Shown: positions 16,401 through 23,336 of the stretch, piece after piece
How the letters are laid out: each line of letters opens with the position of its first letter
Numbering within the stretch: the first letter of the stretch is position 1
IMG/VR virus record: IMGVR_UViG_3300021185_001049
Location: 1-30,574 of that record
Length of the DNA: 30,574 nt
From: a virus
Strand: one strand, 5' to 3'
Made by a program: the position numbers and the translations under genes
The notes under the pieces: generated by a model
Database searches by the model: none
What the model saw: only the letters and a program-made list of their open reading frames with translations
Told to the model about the DNA's origin: nothing

Positions 16401-17909
16401 GGTTTTATGGGCATAAATACCTACACCTTGAGAAGCATCAGTACCTAATAAAACGTCTCCTCTATCTTGTCTACCTTTACATAAAACATCTATAGAGTTA
16501 TTTTCGTTCTGCTCTGACCTAGCTAAAGAATCAGCACCGTCTAAACATAGTGTGGTTTTGTCGTCAATCGATATATCAAGTAAACTACCTATAGTACCTT
16601 CTGCTAAGGCATATGCAACATACACTCTATCAGGTTGATCTTTAAAATTATCAAAAAATATTGGTATGCTATCAATTTTTTGAACGCCATAAACTACAGG
16701 TAGAGCTTTAGATTGCATGTTTATATTTAATTCTACGTCTGTAGGTATTTCTACTTCATACTCAATCTGTGTATACTTTTTACTCAACCCTAAAGCTTTC
16801 TTTTTCTTCTTTAGTCTAGTTCTTGTTTCGGTTCTATTATAAGTAGCTATTAAATTTAAAGAACTTTCTGAATGCTCAAACCCGTAATCTCCTTCGTACT
16901 CTTTCCTAAGAATCATATTTTCGTCGGAAAGTCCATCAATGCCTACAGCTCTATGATCTGCATCTGAAGTTAATCTATTTTGTACTCTTACAAAATCTCC
17001 CCAGTGGCTAGCCAATGTCCAAGACATTTCACTAGAGTTTCCAGGATTTTCGCTTAAAGCAGCATTTGAAATTATACCTTTAAATATTAAAACAGCACCT
17101 TTTTGATCATATACTCCATTTATAAAAGCGGGAAAACCTCCTATAATAGAGTTTGTATTAGGATCTATAAACACTCGGTAAATAACTACTTCTCTGTTTA
17201 TATAGTTAGTATATGACGTAGATCCGTTTCCTATAACTAAAGTAGATATTTCTTCTGAAATAAGGCTCATATTATAACTAGCAGTTTCAGCCGTCCACGA
17301 ACTAGAGCCTTTTGTTTGGGTAACCATAATTGCAGGTCTGGGAGTTCCATAAGTTGTAGAATCTATAAAGAATCTATTTATAATAAAAGTAATATTATTA
17401 TTACTTCCAGAGCCCGCAGACAGTGTTACAGTATCTCCCTCCTTAAAGCCTATTTCTGATATATCAGTGTTTAATACAATAGTAGTATTATCTGCTAAAA
17501 ATCTCATATCTTTTTCAAAATGAACAAGACCCAGACTACTGCTATCCAGCTTTATTGTAAGGCTAGAGGCTTTTGCTTCGATTCCTTCATTTAAAGTTCC
17601 TACACTAAGTAGTTTATTTGCGTGATACGTTTGTAAACCGTTAGGGATAGCTCCTGAAAGGGAATTAGGGTTTTCAAAAATATCTTTTTCACGTTGAAAC
17701 TCTTGTAAACGGCTAAATGATCCATCATTAAACTCTATATTAAAAGGAGCGTCCGTTATATAAGAATACGTAACAGCTTCTTTACTGGCTACTCCGTTAT
17801 AATTTGGGTTAAGGGTAGGTTTTTCGAATTTTACAAGATGTGCTACTAAATACTCGTCGTTATTAAGTAAAGCATTTGCTAAATCTGGGTGATAAGATCT
17901 ATATGTCAT
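10467..17909 (-). CDS. Giant gpJ-like tail-tip hub and receptor-binding protein
   Basis: 2480 residues, about twice lambda gpJ. Residues 1-~350 resemble the separate minor tail proteins that precede gpJ in other phages. Residues ~365-1350 look like the hub, with a Lys-rich stretch near 366, a conserved NPAMQLLDYLTSIRYGKG near 940-960, and a late hub segment ending near 1360. A fibronectin-III-like domain follows at ~1375-1425. A small module around 1480-1522 (TYQISVLGDTDWNAV) recurs in the neighbouring Dit-like protein. Two tandem ~70-80 residue repeats lie at ~1762-1829 and ~1832-1914, each ending in a short collagen-like Gly-x-y run. The last ~120 residues (VEGTLDAAVLTTSQIYSNL onwards) resemble gpJ C-terminal domains. 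It probably closes the tail tube, forms the central fibre and contacts the host receptor. Start is coupled to the previous gene (TAATG). Confidence 0.88.
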   Translation of the reverse strand: MTYRSYHPDLANALLNNDEYLVAHLVKFEKPTLNPNYNGVASKEAVTYSYITDAPFNIEFNDGSFSRLQEFQREKDIFENPNSLSGAIPNGLQTYHANKLLSVGTLNEGIEAKASSLTIKLDSSSLGLVHFEKDMRFLADNTTIVLNTDISEIGFKEGDTVTLSAGSGSNNNITFIINRFFIDSTTYGTPRPAIMVTQTKGSSSWTAETASYNMSLISEEISTLVIGNGSTSYTNYINREVVIYRVFIDPNTNSIIGGFPAFINGVYDQKGAVLIFKGIISNAALSENPGNSSEMSWTLASHWGDFVRVQNRLTSDADHRAVGIDGLSDENMILRKEYEGDYGFEHSESSLNLIATYNRTETRTRLKKKKKALGLSKKYTQIEYEVEIPTDVELNINMQSKALPVVYGVQKIDSIPIFFDNFKDQPDRVYVAYALAEGTIGSLLDISIDDKTTLCLDGADSLARSEQNENNSIDVLCKGRQDRGDVLLGTDASQGVGIYAHKTYNWNGYNSAQGGSIFRSAKNLGPIENTPYYTEETRIMDAGDVASDVDTVGQSIGISHEQAYAFRDPIDFTLIFHQGKPNQRANNLLVEKADKQLFKVQNDFYAGNPHQYWTPNHRLLDTAYVVAEYLLSEGETNLPSLDFVVRGKSIDCHNYDGSFRQESSFSIDAFEFNIGDTVTISGDGITPYTTTIIDRWFFKNEDNTTECRFRWKEEPNPVGGPEVIMTQGSYTWTMQKSNSLLYTGTIPGALEAEIASSALGSEGVDITLQNLANGFNNAISATDSTETIGTYQRPKSYFGVLASNIVGGNVYATGDLSYLSKSNLLFQNFNSNTNTLTNVGGIPDPILPADSDGTPVFEKIFLKNAIRFPSGTGTVLEGSTIILSRFNSNNIPYTQERTIIDWIPDATNPVAIVDIAWDAGYHPSTGDKYQIRTPKDKRISLNPAMQLLDYLTSIRYGKGLSLQEDIDLETFKSAAVACDTRSDVTMVIKNEGNLPVMGKEYHRRYAGRTFWRGEVSKIVPVGADYYVVTFTDCMGKIVQKAQDYKQYFDGALVWLSDALTGTTLVRLNGAGFIGANFTAISGTAGISIEAVDHVAPNLTVDSGEAGLSADGNPIVKNIDSQQGFTGSGYSLYDSDNIKYWRMVGWDSPDQRNVTRHQLNQVISTTGTVFDNVNNMLRQFNGILRYSNGKYQLKVKSASPALSVYEKLSNDDIIGSIKLSDKGSKKTFNSVSASIIDPQNGFETRSVSFFNSEYLNQDNNVPKKGSFSTPSITNYYNARVNIKQFLDESRNGLEVQFTARPSAALLMAGEVFALSYNRFGWTEKLWRITNLNFLSNGNVSVTAEEHSDSAYFVPAPDESKPIVVASTGAGATGSAIPRSPHSLTATQSIDTAIKLNWQNSPSFREDTHSVEIFSNTYNKRSYDFTATAANILSNTIIFPPSGSTAGYQALKDDIATLTEGMVVSGDITAVQTFSVALAQDGVTYQISVLGDTDWNAVAGTINIEYEIGSIIVPAVGTTRAGTGQVRTEEAEIKVTNVGVAISGQPYIDINMPAKWSVGANLTITAPKIATVSGVNTYTDLVLEGTGSVTRYYWVRYKIIKSVLNNAGVLKKPVYSAFFPNNNTGGIDGTAESITNFKVRDINISLSAPTEFIYTTLGNAIASGYGGSCDITCIGINNTNTPEFQFETVDASGTVVSQAFSVTASYTYNAPTGVTRSSGFDKMPQSVVVKMREPTDDPLVYIEKQQTINFTAARLLGDGDPGDSVDIIFQRSATAPSTPAASATTPSGWSTTVSGTTGTDVLWSSIGLKAGSDTNYTWQDVVRVEGTEGPQGAAVVELAVYRRSSSALSTPTGGTFNFNTQSLTPPTNWSDGVPSGSTPVYVSTGYAVEGNPSATAATITWSYPQIAFQDGSDGAPGNDSIRVDLTNENHGIPLREDGTRDFSGSGTDIYVYEGTSTLNYDPSPTASQVGYWGVTSMVGTNLTVGTGTNPSDQGTFARVKDHISISSDVADVTFTIEGKSSDGVAFTRIIKQSIQGLAGVQSVKLVANTLKYEFSETGVRTFPASGTLTLTAETTGIDHSPSTTKCLFTKRTGVVTDTLGNVTGTTHSSALPVTFSDVPEVYRVQVKDGTTIIAEDHLLIPALKPGQIITVVPTNNNHIFNAPSTGIVSSNNFESKVDVTVDGTQYGFDGTTPYLSNTFRYGSFTNTDGKSSPYATAQGKILIQGTSNILDTANDTSSTFTVPVISNESNQTLAILSFTLTKSTGRRVGTPLSFEYTGASPFGSSDFGSWKGTLTNQAAKDAVKRLFDTNVTSTLVAGDKLTIYDDTSATTRIYQGADRFVSNEDSVTASEWSSIVVERFEGSVIVEGTLDAAVLTTSQIYSNLTTSGKFELLSGGQLHTTNKTNYGDVTDGIFLGHTGGKYKLDIGGSDEYLRFDGDNIDLKCKSFSLQSSTSASTSRLKIIDDRLEVYQGSTLRVRLGRL

Positions 17910-18829
17910 TATTTTTCAGCCTCTTCTAGCTTTAGTGAAAAAGAATATAAATTATCTACATTTGTACGATATTCTTGCACGTCGGAAGATAAAAATACTC
18001 GGGGTTTAGGGTCTAAAAAGTTTGGATAAGCATTTACATAGGTGTTTCTTCTAAGAGAGGGAGTAAAGTGTACTCTGACTTCGTTAGTCCCTAAAGTAAT
18101 AGCGCCAGTTTGTTGATTTGTAGATGTCTCTACTCTATTTACTCTATATAGTTTTGTATGTAAAGGTTCTAGACTGTCCTCTAACACAAAAAAGTCGCCC
18201 GGCTCCGGAGTCTTGTTTGTACTAACATTATAAGTAGCTCCAGTAAATATAAAAGAATCTGTTCCAGCAGGTACATAAGTAGCTTGAATTGTTCCGTCTC
18301 CCGCTGCGGGGACTGAAGTAGCAGTAAAAATATCATTTGTATTAGGAGAAACAGGCGCGCCTATAGAAGACCAGTTAGTCGCTCCTGTAGTACTAATAAC
18401 TTTATATTCCTGTCCAGGCCTTAAATCTGTAACATTAATTGTAGGTGTTTGAACTTTAAGAAAAGTATTAGAAAAAATAGATAAAGCAGAACCAAATACG
18501 AGATTTCTTGTAAATTTAGACGAAGGCATGGAAAAATAAAAAGGAGAAAGTCTTCCCTTTTTATGTAGTATAAAGCTTTGAACAGGCTCAAAATCTTCCC
18601 TTGTCATATCGTTATAAGATAAATCAAAATCCCAAGAATGTTTGCCTACCCCTGCGGTAATGAGTCTGCCAGAGTTTGTCCTTGACGACATATTCTCTGA
18701 TTTTGACTTAATTTTTATAGACGTTATACCTCCTATAGTACTATTGGTAGTAGAAACGGCTGCACCGGCATTGTCGACAGGGTTTTGAGGATCTGGTAAA
18801 ATATTTGAAAAATCTGTAAAAGTAGTCAT
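17909..18829 (-). CDS. Dit-like / minor tail-tip protein
   Basis: 306 residues, the only gene between the tape measure and the gpJ-like hub, overlapping both by one base (TAATG at each end). The N-terminal part (GRLITAGVGKHSWDFDLSY, then MTREDFEPVQSFILHKKGR at about 75-95) resembles the beta-rich distal tail or gpM/gpL-type proteins that start tail-tube assembly on the tip. An inserted module at ~135-185 (GQEYKVISTTGATNWSSIG, then a Gly/Thr-rich end) is of a kind often found as a mobile insertion in phage virion proteins and has a relative in the gpJ-like protein. The C-terminal part returns to beta-strand-like sequence. Placement strongly supports a tail-tip role; the exact family is inferred. 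Confidence 0.75.
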   Translation of the reverse strand: MTTFTDFSNILPDPQNPVDNAGAAVSTTNSTIGGITSIKIKSKSENMSSRTNSGRLITAGVGKHSWDFDLSYNDMTREDFEPVQSFILHKKGRLSPFYFSMPSSKFTRNLVFGSALSIFSNTFLKVQTPTINVTDLRPGQEYKVISTTGATNWSSIGAPVSPNTNDIFTATSVPAAGDGTIQATYVPAGTDSFIFTGATYNVSTNKTPEPGDFFVLEDSLEPLHTKLYRVNRVETSTNQQTGAITLGTNEVRVHFTPSLRRNTYVNAYPNFLDPKPRVFLSSDVQEYRTNVDNLYSFSLKLEEAEK

Positions 18830-21800
18830 TATAGTTGTGTCTCCGATACTCCTTCTAAGAAGTACTCTCCTTGTTCATTAGCGGCCTCTCTAATCATTCT
18901 TATTAGATTTCCTCGTTGATTTATTAGTAGCTCCTCTACACCTGCTGAATCTACAGCATTTATTGTAAAAGTAACGTTTGTATTACTTGCTGAAGTAGTT
19001 TCATCGGCAGGAAGTATAGTTCCTGGTACGCTAGGTATAAAGGTTTCAGGCCCTTGTTCTCCTACCATAAAGCCTGTACCGCCCCCTGAAGCTCTGTTTC
19101 TATAACCCGAGAAAGCAGGAGTAAAGTTTTGCATACCTCCTATACCAGAAGCTCCTCTCATATAAGATAACTCTCCTGACTGACTTCCTCCTTTAGCTAG
19201 ATCTACAGTATTTTTTCTTTCGCCCATTCCTATTTTAGAAACTCCTCCAGCATTTATAGAAGAACCTCCCCCATCATAGCTCGTTTTGGCAATAGTAGCA
19301 AGTTGAGCAGCACCTAATGCACCTACTACGGCCATTTGAGCTGCCGCTAGTGTAGGACCTACGTAAGGATCTTTAATGCCTGACCATAAACCCATAATTG
19401 CCGATGCAGTATTTGCAACAACTTGTGCCATTTGCATTTTCTTATTTTGCTCAAACTCTTTTCTCTTCATTTGTTCTTTTTTCTTCTCAAGAGCTTTGAG
19501 TTTAGAAACACTTCCCGCTGATTGGCCGTCTCGTTTTTGCTCTGCAGCAATCTCTTTATCAATGGCTGCAATTTTTGCGGTGTGGTGAGCAGCCGTTATC
19601 TGAGATATACTGTTTATAGCTGCTGCTGCCATTTCTACGCCTGCTTGTGCTTTAGAGCCTCCCGCTTCAATACTCTCAAAGGCAGATGTAAATGCTTCAC
19701 CCATATTTAAAGCGCCTTCCATTACGGAACTCATTAAAGCACCTTCAGGGCCTAAAGAAGCTAATTGTTCCATCATTGGACCGGCCGTTTCTGAAAGCTG
19801 GGAAAATACTTGAGACCCTGTAAGGGCCGGCATTTCGGCATTCGGATCTTTTTGTTTTGCAGCCTGATGTGCTATTTCTCTTTTTTCGGAAAAATCTCCT
19901 GCGGAATCTACTGCGAACCTTGCTGCTGCGTAGCCTTCGCCTCCCAAGCGTTTGTTTCTATCAGACTGGGCTTTGGTCATTTTTTCTACCATATCTGCTT
20001 GTTTAGCTAGTATTTCAAGAACTGCTATTTCTGCATCGTATTTTTCCTGGGTACCTAATTTTTCTAGATTTACTCTATCTTTTGCTAGCTTTAACTCAGT
20101 ATCTAATAGGTTTGATTCTTTGCCTAAACCTGTAATCGCGGACATATTTGCTGACGTGGCATTAAGAGTAGCTTGATCTTTAGCTAACTTATTCATTCCG
20201 TCTCTATATTTTTCTAAATCGTCTGATAGCGTAATAAATCTAGACTGACCGCCCCCTTCTATGCCGTAAACTTTTAGAAATTCATTTGCTTTCTTATTGG
20301 CTGTATCTTGCCCTTTACCGTTCAATAAAATAGAATTTACTTCTGTTAGTGCCGAATTAACATTAGATATTCTGTCAGCTAATGGTCCAAAATTACTATC
20401 TCCAGAGGATATTAAGGTGTTTGCTTCTGCTATAAGATCATTGAATTTTTCAAAAGATTGTACAGCTGAATTTGTAGAGATAGATAAAGCATTTAAATCT
20501 GTCTGAGCTTTTTTAATATTGCCATCTGTGGAGAACTGTTCCATAATGGCCTGGGCCTTTGTAATAGTATTTGTAAGAAGGGCTTGGGCATCAGCATTCT
20601 CTTCTACAGTTTTTTTGTTTGACTGCAGGGCTGTTTCCATAATCTTGCTTTTTGCTATAAGAGTACTTACTGAAGTCACAAAATTATCTTTTAAGGTTTG
20701 AGATGCTTCAGCTGAAATATTATTAAATCTTTCCACGGCTGCAGTTGCGCCGGCCACTGCGCTACCTCTAGCCCTAATCAAATTAACGTCGTTCGTATCA
20801 GTAGATTTACCTTTGTCTGCTTGAGCCTGTTTTAGTTTAGTAGTTGCCTTTGTTAAACCTTTTATTCTTTCTACTTCTTCTACAATTCCTGCATCTACAA
20901 TCGCTGAATTTACTTCTGTCAGTATACCTGCTAAAGGCTTGGCGGTATTATACCAACGACTACTGGCGCCTGACGCTTTTTTAATTGTTTTAGTGTACAA
21001 TTCAATAACTTCAGTAAACTCTTCAAATCTCTCTGCATTCTTTTTAACTTGTTGCTCTAGTCTACTATCTTCTAAACCAAACATTTTTTCTATAACGGGA
21101 TAAAGCAGAGACACCGCCATTCCTATTAGAGCAATATAAGGCATAATCTTTAAGGTTAGAGCGAACAATAGCTTGGCAGAGGAGGTTAAAGCAAGAAACA
21201 ATCCCTGAGTTACTATTAAAGTGCCGTTCCAAAAACTTTGTCCTGCAGCTGCAGCTAAAGTATTTGTAGCTAAGCCTTTTAAACTTAGTATATGGTGACC
21301 TATGGCGGCAGTTACACCTTCTTCCATTAGTATATTCAAGGAGTTAGAAAGATTTAGTTTATCAGTTGCAAGAGTACCCTGCCAAAGAGCCATGTTTAAG
21401 GCGTTACGCATAGCAGTTACTTTACCAAGAGCAGGATTTGTTTTGTTCATCATATTGATGGACATATTTAAACTTTTTGTCATGGATTTAATTTGTGTAT
21501 CACCAAACTTACCCGCTTTAGCTAATCTGTTAAAAGCGGGAGGCAGGTTTTCCATAGGTTTAATAGCTTTAAGAGAGTTTGCGGCTAACTTTGCTTGTTC
21601 AGTAGAGGCTTCTGCTGAGGCCTTTGCTAAACCTGCTAAGCCTCCAATCATCGTACCTCCAATAGAAGATAAAAACGCAGCGCCTACTCCAAGAAGTGCT
21701 ACCTTTGACTCTGCTAAAAAGTTAATTACAGGTCTTAAGCCTTTTTGTACAAACTCTATAACATCTTTAGTAAGATCACTAAAGGTTGCACTTAATTTAG

Positions 21801-22548
21801 AGTAGGGACTAGCATCTAAAGCGTCTGCTAGCTGATCGTATTTTGCAGTACCATCTGCAATAATTGCATTTGTAAAAGCCATTCTACGCTCAAACATAGT
21901 TAAGCTAGTTACGTTTTTATTTAGGCTATTGGCGTAGTCTTTTGTTGCTTTATCTAACCGTACCATAATACCTAATTCATCTAGAATCTCTGGCTCTAGT
22001 TTGGCAGCACCTCGAGTAAGACGATCCATAGCATCTCCAAGATCTCTACCAAGAGCAAGGGAAGCACCTTTTGCTACTTTTGCTAATCCTTCCATTTGAG
22101 ATTCACTAAAACCTGCAGATATACCTACAGCAGTAGTTCGCATAGCTTGTTCTGTAGAAATAGCATTATCTGTTATCTCTCTGAGCTTGTCAGCTACAAG
22201 AGTTAAGTTTCTGCCTGCTGATCGTCCTGTAAACTCTAAGCCTTCTTGTAATTTAGAAATTGCATCGTTTCTTGAAAGCAAGCCGAAAGCCGCAGACAAC
22301 GCAAAAGCGTTCGCGGCTAGAGTTGCATAGGCGGGAACTAGACCGCCGGAGATACCGGCAGTCATTTTTGAAAATGCTTTAGTACTGTTAGAAGTAGCCT
22401 GTGCTACGCCTTTATTCTTTTTACTATATCGATCCGCGGATTTAGTTGCTTTATCAGTACTTTGTGCAGCTTTTTCTGCATCTTTACCAATAGCTTTTAA
22501 ACTACCGTCTTCCATGACCTTATACGTAACTTGAATTGTATCTGCCAC
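18829..22548 (-). CDS. Tail tape measure protein
   Basis: 1239 residues. It sets tail length and is thought to be ejected through the tail into the host envelope. Evidence is length, position after the chaperone ORFs, and composition. There is an N-terminal beta strand (DTIQVTYKV) followed by a Lys/Ser/Ala helix-rich region. Hydrophobic segments lie at ~70-95, ~280-310 and ~459-490, with long helical or coiled-coil stretches. A late helix (KKMQMAQVVANTASAIMG, from about 1037) follows, then a Gly-rich C-terminal region containing GFMVGEQGPETFIP, typical of many tape measures. At about 0.15 nm per residue the tail would be roughly 185 nm. The start codon is GTG at 22548, two bases after the chaperone stop; starting at the later ATG (22515) would delete the conserved first strand. 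No lysozyme or peptidase domain is evident. Confidence 0.93.
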   Translation of the reverse strand: MADTIQVTYKVMEDGSLKAIGKDAEKAAQSTDKATKSADRYSKKNKGVAQATSNSTKAFSKMTAGISGGLVPAYATLAANAFALSAAFGLLSRNDAISKLQEGLEFTGRSAGRNLTLVADKLREITDNAISTEQAMRTTAVGISAGFSESQMEGLAKVAKGASLALGRDLGDAMDRLTRGAAKLEPEILDELGIMVRLDKATKDYANSLNKNVTSLTMFERRMAFTNAIIADGTAKYDQLADALDASPYSKLSATFSDLTKDVIEFVQKGLRPVINFLAESKVALLGVGAAFLSSIGGTMIGGLAGLAKASAEASTEQAKLAANSLKAIKPMENLPPAFNRLAKAGKFGDTQIKSMTKSLNMSINMMNKTNPALGKVTAMRNALNMALWQGTLATDKLNLSNSLNILMEEGVTAAIGHHILSLKGLATNTLAAAAGQSFWNGTLIVTQGLFLALTSSAKLLFALTLKIMPYIALIGMAVSLLYPVIEKMFGLEDSRLEQQVKKNAERFEEFTEVIELYTKTIKKASGASSRWYNTAKPLAGILTEVNSAIVDAGIVEEVERIKGLTKATTKLKQAQADKGKSTDTNDVNLIRARGSAVAGATAAVERFNNISAEASQTLKDNFVTSVSTLIAKSKIMETALQSNKKTVEENADAQALLTNTITKAQAIMEQFSTDGNIKKAQTDLNALSISTNSAVQSFEKFNDLIAEANTLISSGDSNFGPLADRISNVNSALTEVNSILLNGKGQDTANKKANEFLKVYGIEGGGQSRFITLSDDLEKYRDGMNKLAKDQATLNATSANMSAITGLGKESNLLDTELKLAKDRVNLEKLGTQEKYDAEIAVLEILAKQADMVEKMTKAQSDRNKRLGGEGYAAARFAVDSAGDFSEKREIAHQAAKQKDPNAEMPALTGSQVFSQLSETAGPMMEQLASLGPEGALMSSVMEGALNMGEAFTSAFESIEAGGSKAQAGVEMAAAAINSISQITAAHHTAKIAAIDKEIAAEQKRDGQSAGSVSKLKALEKKKEQMKRKEFEQNKKMQMAQVVANTASAIMGLWSGIKDPYVGPTLAAAQMAVVGALGAAQLATIAKTSYDGGGSSINAGGVSKIGMGERKNTVDLAKGGSQSGELSYMRGASGIGGMQNFTPAFSGYRNRASGGGTGFMVGEQGPETFIPSVPGTILPADETTSASNTNVTFTINAVDSAGVEELLINQRGNLIRMIREAANEQGEYFLEGVSETQL

Positions 22549-22550
22549 TA

Positions 22551-22952
22551 CTATTTTCTCTTTAGCTTCTCCCTATCTCTTTTTAGTCTTTCTTGAGAAT
22601 GTTCGATTGCTCTTGATTCTAAATATGTAAGAATCTCTAAAAATAATTCTGTATCATCTACGTCATATATATCTAAATAGTACGGTAGATTAGTGAAATC
22701 TTTGCCCATATATCCTATATCCGGATATACTCTATCTCCTAACTGGCTAAAAGTTCTCATAGCATCTATTACGAGAGTAGGAAAATCATCTAGATCCAAA
22801 GGTATTTCTTGCTCTACAGGATCTTTACCTAGTTGTTCACACATAGCAAAGTAACGCTGTCGCGTCATTTTACTATCAGACTCCTTCAGATACCTTTGCA
22901 GGTTTTTCAGGAGCTTTTCCTTTTGATCCTGTACGAAAGTTGTCCAAGTCAA
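22551..22952 (-). CDS. Tail assembly chaperone, second ORF (gpT-like), probably frameshift-expressed
   Basis: Charged, helical ORF just upstream of the tape measure. The 133-codon form begins at TTG (22952), deep inside the preceding chaperone gene. The frame is open only back to about 22955, where a TAG closes it. The first ATG is at 22868, eight bases past the end of the first ORF, giving a 105-residue product. GGAG lies 12 bases before that ATG, a long spacing. By analogy with lambda gpG/gpGT, a fraction of ribosomes on the first ORF would shift frame and make a fusion that loads the tape measure. Here the second frame is +1 (equivalently -2) relative to the first. Key features are YFAMCEQLGKDPVEQEIPLDLDDFP and a basic C-terminus RDREKLKRK. 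Confidence 0.8.
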   Translation of the reverse strand: MTWTTFVQDQKEKLLKNLQRYLKESDSKMTRQRYFAMCEQLGKDPVEQEIPLDLDDFPTLVIDAMRTFSQLGDRVYPDIGYMGKDFTNLPYYLDIYDVDDTELFLEILTYLESRAIEHSQERLKRDREKLKRK

Positions 22953-22955
22953 AGA
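22876..22955 (-). other. Candidate programmed +1/-2 frameshift region between tail chaperone ORFs
   Basis: Both frames are open for 80 bases. The -1 frame is closed by several TGA codons here, so the usual lambda-type -1 shift cannot join the ORFs. Two sites allow good re-pairing. AAA-G within TCAAAAGG (22926-22919) would let a lysine tRNA slip +1 to AAG. The run of five A (22907-22903) in GAA-AAA-CCT would let a lysine tRNA slip back two bases onto AAA. An SD-like AAGGAG lies right before the first ORF's final GTC-TGA. I cannot tell which, if any, is used. Confidence 0.5.
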
Positions 22956-23328
22956 CTACCTCATTGAGCCATCCATCAAATTCAGTAGAGGAACTTACAA
23001 GAGTTTCCGCATTTTCAGAGGTATACTCTAATTGTTTTTTAGGGTTTTCGTTAGATACGTCTACTAATAGTAATGTTTCTAAGTGTTCCATAGTTAAACC
23101 CTTCCAGTTTTTTACAACTGCAGAGGTAAACTCTTGGACAAATTTTTCTTCGTTTATGTCTTCTATAGCCTGACGAGTCTTTCTATCAAACTTTGTAGAA
23201 ATACATTTTTTTCTTAAATTAGCTAATTCTTTTCTTGATAGATTTACTACTTCTACGGAAAAACCTTCCAAGCCTGGAAAGTCTACCCATACTGCTTTTG
23301 TGTCTACCATTAAGTTTTTAAGTTGCAT
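22876..23328 (-). CDS. Tail assembly chaperone, first ORF (gpG-like)
   Basis: 150-residue protein between the tail tube genes and the tape measure, the standard position of gpG-type tail assembly chaperones. It starts with a short beta-rich segment (VWVDFPGLEGFSVEVVNLSR), continues with acidic helical sequence (residues ~55-130, including EFDGWLNEVVFDLDNF), and ends in a lysine- and proline-rich tail (KGKAPEKPAKV). The ribosome site AGGAG lies five bases before the ATG. The second chaperone ORF overlaps its end in another frame. Identification rests on position, size and the overlap arrangement, as this family diverges fast. Confidence 0.83.
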   Translation of the reverse strand: MQLKNLMVDTKAVWVDFPGLEGFSVEVVNLSRKELANLRKKCISTKFDRKTRQAIEDINEEKFVQEFTSAVVKNWKGLTMEHLETLLLVDVSNENPKKQLEYTSENAETLVSSSTEFDGWLNEVVFDLDNFRTGSKGKAPEKPAKVSEGV

Positions 23329-23336
23329 TGTTACTC

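Noticed and set aside
21302-21805. 167-codon rightward frame opposite the tape measure gene
   Set aside because: It is the antisense of a helical Ala/Leu/Lys-rich region, which often leaves the opposite strand open; no promoter or ribosome site is seen.
22876-22955. Lambda-like -1 frameshift joining the two tail chaperone ORFs
   Set aside because: The -1 frame meets TGA codons within the overlap, and the second ORF is in the +1/-2 frame.
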